A stretch of 64,000 nucleotides of DNA, taken from assembly GCA_030144725.1 (NCBI GenBank), contig JASKMD010000019.1:121596-185595 (forward strand), in the 5' to 3' direction. This stretch comes from Haematococcus lacustris. Lineage: Eukaryota; Chlorophyta; Chlorophyceae; Chlamydomonadales; Haematococcaceae. Below are positions 33,163-43,116 of this stretch, piece after piece. A program made the translations under genes and the position numbers. Numbering within the stretch: position 1 is the first letter of the stretch; every line of letters begins with the position of its first letter. The notes beneath the pieces are model-generated. The model did not search any database. It saw only the letters and a list, made by a program, of their open reading frames with translations, and was not told the origin of the DNA.

Positions 33163-34205
33163 GGGGTGTGCCGGCATTGTCATATTCACACAGCGATGCA
33201 TCGTGCTTTGCACAGGGGTGCAGGTCCCATAGCCATTGGCGTGCAAGCTGTGGTGGGTGTAGTGACTGGACTGCAGTCCCACATATATGGTGTATCAGGC
33301 ATGAGCTGCAGAGACCGGAGGCTACCCTGAACTCGGTGGCTTGCCTTGCACCTTGCTTGCAGGAAGGTGCGGGTTGGTGTGCTGGTGCTATGTGGTTCCA
33401 GGTGGGTGGCATGGGGTGGGTGAGGGGGGTGGTCAGCAATCTCGTGTAGAATGGGGCGCAGTGGCAGGCCAGTGGGCCATGCCCTCACACACAGAAAGAG
33501 ACTCATCACGCCACCCCCTCTCATGAGCCACACAGCAGAGCTGCCATGTGTTGATGGGTGTGTGGCACATGGTGGTGGTTATGGGTGTGTGGCACATAAT
33601 GGTGGTGATGGGGTGTGGCATGTGGCAAGCTCAACAGCTCCTGGCCAGGCTGTGGCAGAGCCAGCACGCTGCAGGGCCACACCCTGACAGGCCTGCTAGC
33701 CCACAGCAACACACGGGTGGAGCGAGCAGGTGGGCAAAGGCCAGCGGGCACGAGTCAGTCAGCAACGATGCAACATTGGCTGTCAGCCTCACGCTCACCC
33801 CGCCCAGCTATCGACACCCCCACCGCTGGCCCTGTTGATACACGCACACCACAATTGACAGCTAAAGATGCTGCAATGCTGTCGGCGGCGGGTCGATGTA
33901 GCCCAGACAGTCGGGTATGGCGATGATGACGGCGCCGGCTTCTGTGTGCAGAATCCTTACACAAGAATGCTGCAGTGGCGGTCAACGTTTTGCAGCCAAA
34001 GTCGGCGGCGATGTAAGGCGTAAGGCGTGAGAGCATTGCGTGTATAGTAAGCTGCGATCGTGGCCTACACCGCTGAAGTCGTCAGGCTGCTTGGTCGCAT
34101 GTGAGCTGCAGTTCATGAAGTGTGGGAACCTGCATGAGGCAAGTGTAGGAGACGTAGCTTTGCAGCGTGGTGAAAGCCATTCCGCGTCTATGTGCCATGT
34201 TCGGA
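33163..34205. repeat. 1-kb dispersed repeat, right arm (inverted partner at 4253-5263)
   Basis: Reverse complement of 4253-5263, about 28 kb away. The plus strand carries PTAGPVDTRTPQLTAKDAA near 33825-33870, also found in nuclease relic copy 1, which ties this repeat to that element. It lies between the channel gene and ARPC4 and carries no intact gene. Confidence 0.8.
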
Positions 34206-34826
34206 AGTCGAACGAGACTTATGCGGCTACAATGAAGAGGCAAACCTTGTATCTCCTTCCCACCACAGGGAGCAGGGTGCCACCAGTGGTGGCCTACCAC
34301 TTACAGATCACCTTCACCGCACCCCCATCTAGAGCCTGAAACCAGCAAAAGCAGCAGCGCACAGGTCCGGGCATGCTGGCTGCATTGACCAGCCAGCTAG
34401 ATGCGAAGGAGTAGGGCGCACGGCGCGATGATGCCTAGCGATGCAGCACAGCCAGTATAGCCTGCTCATATGCTGGAGCGCCCTGCAGGACGCGGCGCTG
34501 GCCCGGCTGCAAGGCGATGGAGTCACCAATCCCTAGCGGCGGCAGCACAAGGCCGCACCACTGGGTTCCGACGCTTGTGAAGCACAGTAAACGCGACTGA
34601 GCGCACTAAGGCGGCCTTATTGACCGGGCAGGCGGCGAACGGCGTGAGGCAGGCAGCGGGACGTCAGCGTCAAGTGCGTTTAAAGACACCGGCACCAGGT
34701 ACAAGCATTAGGCAAGCTGACTGCAGAGTATTCAATAGAGGGCGAGCTAGCCTGTATATTTTGAAAAGGAGCCAAACCTCAGAGATATTGCAGGTGAATC
34801 AAGGCCAGATACGAACACCGCAGTTC

Positions 34827-37244
34827 ATGAGCACGCAACCCTTGAAAGCGTACGCAGCGGCAATTGGCGAGGCACTGTCACGCAGTTTATGCTTGACCCA
34901 GTTCCCTTCCCAGCGCGTCGACGGTTACTACGCGCCCGAGGTGGAGGTGGCCCACGAGGGCAGCGAGCTTCTTCTGCCGAAAATTGAGATTAGGCGCAAT
35001 GCAAGCGAGAGCTGCTTGATTGAGCCCTCCATCAACTCAGTGCGGATCAGTCTCAAGCTGCATGCGGTGAGTTGGGAGCAATGCAAGGCTTTGGCTTGAA
35101 GACCTTTAGAGCAAGCACAGGTTATGCATGGCAGGGGGATGCCCTGGAGGTGGAGCTGGTACGGTCATACACTCGCTTCCTGATGCAGGTGACACCCTTG
35201 CTCAGGTAGCAGCACCTGGCATGCCGACCACGTCGCTGCGACCCAGCTGTGTGCAAGTTTTCCAGGAAAGGGGAAGGGGGGCCCGCCATGCACAACGCAG
35301 GCTTCGCCTTGCCCTTGGTCTGGGTGGGCTGGGTGGCTGCCGTTTGCCCTGCCCCTGCCCCTGCCCCTGCCGCGGGTGCAGCATAGGGCACCACATAAAG
35401 CCCTGCACAAGCGCTCTCAAGCGCTGGCTCCAGGCTGACCGCAACAGGCAGCCCTGCACCTGACCTGCCAGGGGACTCCGCTTGCAGACCTGGTCAGCTG
35501 CCTGAGGTCCCGTAGCTGGAGCCTGAGGGCTGGAAGGCTAGAGGGTCCTCACAAATGAGCTGCAACTCATCCTCTGGCACTGCCTTGCTTGGTTTCTCGA
35601 TTCTTGCTTTCCTTGACTGTCTGGTCCCTTGCCACGGCTGGGCCTCCTCGGAGAACCAGATCCGGCGCACAAGGCAGTCCAAGATGCCGGTGGCGCTTGA
35701 TGCCTCATGCCGGCACTGGGTGCTGCAGCGCTTATGGTTAGCCGTCAACAACACAGGCGCTGTGTCAGCCGCACGCATTGCCCCACACCCCTGATAGCGG
35801 ACCCCTGCCGCACCCTGAGCTCGCCCCACACCCCGCATGGCGCAAGGGTCCAGTCCCACTCCCCACTGCATGGCGGACCTCCCACCTGGCTCTTGCTGAC
35901 CAGACGACCAGCCAGGCTACCACATGTGCTGTTTGGCACTGCTGCCATGTTATGCTGCCATGCTGCTTCGTGGCTGTCGTGCCCCCGCCTTGTGCAGCGT
36001 GCGGACGCCCTGCGCATCATCCGCCGCGTGCCCGTACCGGTGCGCTGCCGCCCACACAGCCAGCCAGCCCCCACCCCCCCGCCCCTGGGAGCTAGGCCCC
36101 AGCACCTGCTCAGGCTAGACTCCCAGCAGCAGGGTGTCACAGTCAGGCAGGGCGGGGGGCTGGCCCCACTCTGCCCCTCAGGCGGCACACACAGTCACAC
36201 AGCGGGCCTGCGGGCAGCAGCCAGGTGGTGGACACTGAGGCTGGTACAGGTTTCAGCAAGGCTGGTACGGGAGCAGGCTGGTGGCCAGGGCAGCAGCTGC
36301 AGCCAGCAGCAGGCAGCCTGGTGCACGGGGATGAAGGACTGACCCAGCTGCACCCCCACTGGACCCAGCTGCAGCCCCGCCTGACACCCCCTGGCCCAGC
36401 CGTAGCCCAGAGGGTGCCGCAACTGCCATTGCTTGGAGCCAGCATGGGGGACACTGCTGCCCCTGAGGGGCAGGTGCCGGGAGCAGGGTGCGCCCTCCCC
36501 AGGCAGAAGCTCCTCCCCTGATGCACGCCTCTGCTCCCAGAGCAACCTTCGTCTTCTTCTCCAAGGGCAGCACACCTGGTGTCAGCCACCATGTCCGTGC
36601 TGTGGCGGTGGGTGCTGCCAGGCGCATCCCACCGCTCTGCTGGCTGTCTGGCTGCAGGGCTATGACGTGTCCTTCCTCATCACCGCGCAGCATCTGGCTG
36701 GTCCGGGGGCGCGCCAGCAGCTGGTGGACTGGCTGGTGGGGTTTGTGATGGAGGTGCGGCAACAGGGGCAGCCAAGGCCGGCAGCGCACCCCCCTCACAC
36801 CTCGCATCACTCTCATGCAGTGAGGTTGGGCCTGGCGTAGTGGAGCAGGCACTGAGGCATGCATGGTAGTGCAGCGGTGCTCTGGGGCTTTGAACTGCCC
36901 ATGGCATTGACTGCTTGTCCCATCCAGCCTCGAAGCCATTATGAGGCAAGGGGGAGAGAAGAAAAGGGGGGCGGTCCCCCTCTTGAGGCTTGAGCGGCTA
37001 ACTAGTGAGACGGAGTAAATGAAGGTTGTCGAGTCACGCTCCCTCGGGTCCTTCAGTCCCGGAGGCTCAGTCACGCTCCCTCAATCCCGGAGGCTCAGCT
37101 AAATAGTCCGGCCTTGGGGCCGGCTCTCACTGCTTGATGGGTGGGATTGCGCAGTGCGACGCCGAGATCAACGGTTTGAAGCTGGACATCAACGCGCGGG
37201 GCCGGGCTGTGGCCACCAGCCTGCTGCGCTCTCTGGCCTTTTAG
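34827..37244 (+). CDS. ARPC4: Arp2/3 complex subunit 4 (p20-Arc)
   Basis: Five exons, 34827-35066, 35135-35188, 35998-36039, 36658-36753 and 37155-37244, all joined in phase 0, give 173 residues (family about 168). The start ATG at 34827 opens MSTQPLKAYAAAIGEALS, the family N-terminus. Then follow RNASESCLIEPSINSVRIS (residues about 55-73), ALEVELVRSYTRFLMQRA, and GYDVSFLITAQHL across exons 3-4. The C-terminal exon has INARGRAVATSLLRS and a TAG stop. ARPC4 is a core structural subunit of the Arp2/3 complex, pairing with ARPC2 to hold the complex and bind the mother actin filament during branching. Intron 2 (35189-35997) contains a minus-strand nuclease fragment. Confidence 0.93.
35190..35700 (-). 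pseudogene. Fanzor/TnpB-like relic fragment 3, inside ARPC4 intron 2
   Basis: On the minus strand, QGCLLRSAWSQRLRALVQGF followed by MWCPMLHPR (about 35459-35365) matches the RLLRSAWSK...GLMWGPM segment of relic copy 1, here without the internal stop. Just upstream, AVPEDELQLICEDPLAFQPS (about 35590-35530) may belong to the same element. None of the catalytic RuvC blocks is present, so this is a short fragment. It is antisense to the host gene. Confidence 0.5.
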
Positions 37245-38626
37245 CGGGCAAGTGGGTAGAGCTCGTGGCGCGGTGGTCTCGCGACGGTCAGCACCACCAG
37301 CAATGGCGAGCGGCGACAGGTCACGAGTGAGGCCGGCAGCCCCATTGAGTAGGGCGGGCTATTGATTTGTACGCCCTCCCGGTGCAGTTGGTTTAAGGCA
37401 CTGGGACAAGTAGGGCGTGATTGCCTGGGCAGCCTAGCCGTAGAGTGTGACTGCTTGATAGAGGGTAGTCACCAGGCAGTAAACGGCACCCCGAACTGGT
37501 GTCGTCATCTGCCCGTGCAATCTTATCATGTAGGCGTTTGTTGTGCGCCAGCCTGTCATGGCGGATCTGTGTAATACCCTGCACTGGTGTCGTCGTCTGC
37601 CCGTGCAATCTTAACACGGGTGGTGCGGCTGGGTGCCAGGACAAACAAAACTCATTCAACAAGGAACAATATGTTTGCCTGTGGGTAGTCTCACTCAGCT
37701 ATTCCAATCAAGTTGAAGCATCCTCGGTTGAACCCTTGATGACTGCAGCCCCCACTTCGATGGCACTCCTTCCCACTAGACCACTAGGCACTTCATCGAA
37801 ACTAACAGCTTGACAGTGTAAGGCTAAGAGCATGGAAGGCAAACAGCCTGTGCACTACAAAGGCTTGCAGGGTAGGGTTGCACAACCACCTCCGCACGAG
37901 AGACGTGTGGTGAGACCAGGACGTGCAGGGTGAGACGTCGTCAACACATCTCACATCTCCATACCTGTTGCTACCACAAGCGCAAACTTATCCTTGGCTA
38001 TAGCCACATCGTTAGTACTCCTGTGCACATGTAGAGGGCGTTGAGCCTACAACAAGCTTGGTGTGACTGGCATGACGCTGGTGATCACCCTCAATGACAC
38101 ATGCAACCCTGACATGAGCACACCGACTTTTGATGTGGGCTGGCAGACGCAGCGCTATATGGTTCCCGGACAAAGCTAGCTGCGGCCAGCCTCTCAGCCT
38201 CAGTGTTTCTCACCTGACCCAGGGGCCATGCAGACAGCGCCCCTGCGGCAGGCCAGTATCAGGACACACACTTCAAGTCACGCGCATGCTTGCATGGTCA
38301 TTGGCACAACTTGGCGCTGGGGAGGGAGCGAGCATGACCCTTAGCTGAGCACGACACAGCAGACGGCACAGCCAGGCCATCGTATGCTTTCTGGCAGGGC
38401 CACAAACCCCCATTTGAAACCTGCTGACATGTCTAATTAGGTGAGCGGCACCACTGCTCTGTCAGGGTTGCAAGTCAGGGTGCTGCTGAACCCGAGCCAG
38501 GCCAGGCTGCATGGCCATGTTGCTCATTCCCACCCCAATCCACACCCTCACTCCTGTCACTCCCAGCCCGCTGGCCAGTCACACAGCTGGGTTACACCAC
38601 CTGGTTGAACACACACCTCACTCCTG
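37245..38626. other. Intergenic region between ARPC4 and the His-rich gene
   Basis: The two flanking genes converge here. I see no gene, only a dispersed repeat copy at 37627-37812. Confidence 0.4.
37627..37812. repeat. Dispersed repeat (inverted copy at 55447-55632)
   Basis: About 185 bp, from ACAAACAAAACTCATTCAAC to AAACTAACAGCTT, align to the reverse complement of 55447-55632 with roughly one difference every four or five bases. Neither copy carries an obvious ORF. A non-autonomous transposon or SINE-like element is possible. Confidence 0.75.
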
Positions 38627-39158
38627 TCACTCCCGAGCGCGCTTCCAGATGTTGAAGTAGATGACGCCCTGCTCCCCGCCTGCCAGCACACCCCTGGCCG
38701 CCTCAGTCTCAGCGGCTTGAGGGTTGACAGGGGGAGCCAGGTCAGCAGGTGGAGCCAGGCCGGGCCAGGCTGCAGCCCCACGCTTTGCCCGCCCCGGTGC
38801 CAACACAATGTTGTTACTGCCCTCCACTGCCTGCCCCTGGACAAACCCCTGCGGGCCGCTGCTGGCTGATGGGGCCAGACCTGAGAGGGGGGTGGGTCCC
38901 TGGGCCGGCATGGCCTGATGCGTAGGCTGAGGTGCGTTCAGGCTGTCCGGGTGCAAGGGGGCGCTTGCAGTGGCAGGAGGGTGGGCGGGGTGTGCGGGTG
39001 TGGGGGGCGGCTGGGCGCAGTCCAGGCTGGTGCGGGGCTGGGCCAGCAGGTCGTGTGCACCCGCCCCTGCGGCCCGCACCATAAGCCGAGCCGCACGCAG
39101 CGCCTGGAACGCCGCTACCAGGCTGGCAGGGCTGCTTGCACAGCGCAGGCAGGTGCTG

Positions 39159-39194
<36 letters not shown>

Positions 39195-42038
39195 GGTGAA
39201 AATGATCAGTCGGCAGCAGGGGGTCAGCAGCAGGGGGTCAGCAGCAGGGGGTCAGCAGCAGAGGCAGTAGAAGGGACAGAGCGTGGAGCAGTGCACCAGG
39301 AGCTGCAGGAAGAGGAGGAGGAGCCCACCGTCTCGGCACCCACCGTGCAGCATGACGTTGTTGGTAATTGCAGCAGCCATCTCCGCAGCGTCCATGGTGG
39401 GCGTGGCTGTGATGCTGCTGGCGGGCTGCTGGCTGGCCAGCTCCGGGCAGCGGGCGTGGATGACGGAGGCAGCGATGAGGGGCCCTCCCTGGGGCAGCAG
39501 GCCGCAGGGAATCCTGATGGCCTAGTGTGGAGGTGGTGGCTGGGATGCATGCCACTGTCACGCAGGGGGCAGCTGCATTAGAGGGGAAGAAGAAGAAGAG
39601 GAAGAAAAAAGAAAAGGAAGGGTAGGAGAAGAACAAAAAGGAGGGGAAGAAGACGAAGACTGAGTCTTCAAGCAAGGAGGTAGTGGTGGGCATCAAGGGA
39701 AAAGCTTCTGACTGTGCTAGGCACTGTGCTGTGCTCCGCAGCAATGCCGGCGGTATACGAGTGGACTACATAGCTACGCATGCGCAGCCGAACGCCGTGT
39801 GATGTAGTTGTGATGGTGACTGTATGCGTGGCATCAAGTCGTTCAGGAGCCCACAGGATGGAGTGTGTCAGCAGCCTCAGCGGCCACTCTGCTCCTGGGC
39901 GGCACATCCCTGCACTGACCTCTGACCCCTGACCTGCCCACTGCCTGGTGGGCTGCCTGCACAGCTGACTGCCTGGAGTTCATAGGGGAGATTGAGCAGC
40001 AGCATGCATTGCACGACATTGTGAAGCAAAGCTGCCTGCTGCTTCTTGCAGTCCAACAGACATACACCCTCGTTACACCTCTCACACTGTATCCCTAGAC
40101 TAGCCACCCTGCTCAGTATGGCTAGCAGCTGCTTGGCACCAAACATACCATGACCGCTTGTGCTGTGCTACCTACCGGCCCGCCAGATCAGCCTCCCGGT
40201 TACTCGCTGCTTACCTCCGGCACCGGTGCGGTCGGCAGTTGCGTGCTCGGCAGCGCGTGAACGGCTACCCCGTCGCCTGCTGTGCCGGTCGATGGAACTG
40301 GCTCGCGGGCGAAACCCCCAGCCGCGGTTCGCGCTTGCATGGTTTGGGACGTGTCAAGGGGCGCGGCGACGGAGTGAAGTGCCGCGGCCAGCTTCTTACG
40401 CACATTGAGCACTGGCTGGAATAGCACCACGCTGCCAGGCTCGGTTGCTTGCAGATCTTCATCCAGCAGGATCAAGACCGACAGCAGGTCGCACAGCGCG
40501 GCGGAGGTTTTGTCGCACGTGATCAGCGCGCTGCTGCGCGGGCGGGCGAGCAGCGAGTGGCGCACCTGCAAGCGCCAAACATACGCCAAAAGTGAATGCG
40601 GCCTAGGGTTCTAAGTGTGACAGGCAGTGTGCTGGTGTGAGCGGTGGTGGTGAGCACAGGGCGTCGGTGGTGGCTGCAGTGCTTGCATTGGATCAAGGGG
40701 CCTTTGTGGCATGTCTGACATCCCTTCTGGCGAAGGAGGCACTGAGGTTGATTAGCTGGGACCCCCTGGCTGAGCTTCACAGGCTGAGCCCAGCGGCTGA
40801 GCTCCAGCTGCAGCACTGCACTGGCTGGGCTTGAGGTCAGGCAGGGTCGAAGTCAGCCAAGCCATGGGGTCAGCCAAGCAAGTAAGCTGCATTGGTAGAT
40901 GGGGCACCACCTTGCCCCCCGGACCCCTGGCTGCAGTGCTGCCTGGCCAGATGCTACGAGCACTACACTGTGCCCCTACTGAGCCAGCCAGGCCCTCTGC
41001 CTGCTGCCCCAGCCCCAGCTCTTGCAGCCTCTGGGGGGGCGTCACGTAGGCTACAGGGAGAGGAAGGGAGAAGTATCCCCACCGCCACCAAGCTTCAAGG
41101 GCTGGGGCTGAGTCAGCGGCCGCAGGGAGGAAAGGGGCGAGTCTCCCTGCCTTCTCACACTCCCGCTCCCTTTGAAGTGGCCACAGATTGATAGATGAGA
41201 CCTAAGGTTCCACTCCACCTTGGCCCCTGCACCCCTTGGGCCCGCACCCACTCGAGCGCCTTGCACCCCTCTTCCTTCAGCATGCTGCTCGGCACCATGC
41301 CCCTGTCATAGCTCCCTTCCCTACCCTAGCCATCACTGCACGCTCGTGTGCCCAGTGCTGGCCATGCCGCCGTGGCAGCGCACCTGCTGCAGCACCACAG
41401 CGGGGTCCATCAGCCAGCCATCCACGTGAGGCACCAGCTGGGCGGAGCGCATGGGGTGCAGCCTGGAACCCTCACCACCCCCTTCCCTGGCATCCGCCGC
41501 CCAGCTGCCGCCACTGGCATCGTGGTCAGGGTGGAAGGTCTGCCAAGAGGAGGTGGGTGGGTGGGAGGAGGGTGAGGCATGATAATGAGGGTGGGGGCTT
41601 TGGCTGTGCCGGCTGTGGCTGAGCTGGGAGTGGTGGGCTGGGGGGCTGTGGCTGTGAGAGTGGGTGTGGGAGTGCATAGGGTTGGGGCGATGGGAGTGGC
41701 TTGGAGGGTACTGTTGCTGGGTAGGGTCAGTATTGGGCATTTGACTGTGCCGGTGCATGTGCCCATGGACATGTTCCAGTGCCTGCACAGAGGGAGGTTA
41801 GCACCACACTCTAGTTAATGAAGTACGTGCCAGTCTCCCACTGCCAACTGTCCAGTGTGCCCGCTTGTCGTTTTGCCAGCCTTACCGCCGGCTCGGGCCT
41901 GTTCAGCTGCTCAATTAGCACCTCGTCGACATGCGAGCCCTCCCTAATGGCCGCAGCAGAGACGGGTCTCGGGCTGCCGGCCGGAGCAGAAGGAGCCAAA
42001 CGCCGGAACCTTGCATCTAATAGTGCGGGGAGGCGCAT
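38627..42038 (-). CDS. Hypothetical protein with His-rich insert, 537 aa
   Basis: Five exons (minus), 41886-42038, 41384-41782, 40215-40565, 39344-39521 and 38627-39159, keep phase and end at a stop at 38627. The ATG at 42036-42038 gives MRLPALLDARFRRLAPSAPA, a basic, Ser/Ala-rich start that could be an organelle presequence. Exon 2 holds a His/Ser/Pro-rich insert (MHSHTHSHSHSPPAHHSQLS, residues about 80-100) before LVPHVDGWLMDPAVVLQQVR. Exon 3 looks globular and helical (KTSAALCDLLSVLILLDEDL, LFQPVLNVRKKLAAALHS). Exon 4 has MDAAEMAAAITNNVML. The C-terminal exon is Pro/Ala-rich and ends EQGVIYFNIWKRARE. I do not recognise the family. A missed exon in the 693-bp intron 3 is possible. A (CTG)10 tract forms the pyrimidine tract of the last intron. 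Confidence 0.6.
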
Positions 42039-43116
42039 GTAAAGATATTCGCTAGAGACTAGTGGAAACACAGGGGAATGTCACGAGTCGCTGACTGTGC
42101 ATGTGGGTTTTATAAGGGGTTACAGGAATTCAAATGTTGCACAGTCGACTCCTGAACCCTGCAGCCCTCATTGCTTCATTGCTAGTACACAGCATGTCTG
42201 AGTTCCTTTCCTCCATGGCAAGCCCCCACGACAACATCAACATGGGCTGCCTCGTCTCACTCGCTCTCTTGTACATACATCTAATGCACATATCTGATTC
42301 ACACATCACCTCGTCGTTGGCCTATCACTGCGGCTGCCTCGCCGGCCATATAAAGGGTCCGCAACACGCAGCTCTCACGCGAACAGACAGCCATGCACAC
42401 TCTCTCCACCACCGCGCCCCCCTCCCCCCACTTGCCCGCCAGCCTCGTCACTGTCCTCTGATTGACTATTAGATTGCTCTGCCGGCGGGCGCCTGCCCCG
42501 CAACCCACCCCTGGATCCTCCCCCAACCGTCCCCACCTCCCCCCCACTGCAGGCTCTCACCTCCATCCTGCCTGCTGCACAGTCCTCGGCCGCAACCTCC
42601 TCAGCGCAGCACCCAGCCCCTGCCTTGCTGCACTGCCACACGCCCTAGGGCCCAGCAGCGTGGGGAGGCTGCAGGCCGCCACCAACCCTTGCCACCAGCC
42701 CCTTCTAGGCTGCCACCGCCTGCCTCCTGCCCTGACCTGGACCTGACTCTGACCTGGGCCTGACCCCCCCGCCTCACCCCTGCTCAGACATGCTCAGTCC
42801 ATGAGGTTGTGTGTGTTGTGAGGTGGCTGCCATGTGATGATGATGCTGAGGCTGTGTGTTGCATCCATGTCAACATGTGGATGACATACACAGACCCAGG
42901 CAGCACCACCCTGGTCGACTGCCCAGATGCACCACCCGGATGCACCACCCTGGTCGACTGCCTGGATGCAGGCCCACAGCGGTGAGGGATGGACCAAGCC
43001 ACTGGAGGCTGCTCATCATCCACCCTCACATGACCCTGGCCCTGACCTGGCCTGGCCCTGACTCTGGCCTGGCCCTGACCTGGGCTGGCCCTGACATGGC
43101 CTGGGCTACATAAGTC
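42039..43116. other. Intergenic region with one short interspersed repeat
   Basis: Upstream of the His-rich gene and downstream of the DUF3067 gene, which are arranged head-to-tail on the minus strand. No gene is seen. The repeat at 42789-42888 is the only recognisable structure, apart from tandem CCTGGCC-type units near 43030-43105. Confidence 0.4.
42789..42888 (+). repeat. Short interspersed repeat, about 100 bp
   Basis: From ATGCTCAGTCCATGAGG to CATGTGGATGACAT. It is nearly identical to 53477-53577, and diverged partial copies occur in channel introns (13966-14040 reversed, about 19815-19860, 23300-23350, 28195-28235). Its ends contain short inverted words (ACATG/CATGT). Confidence 0.75.
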
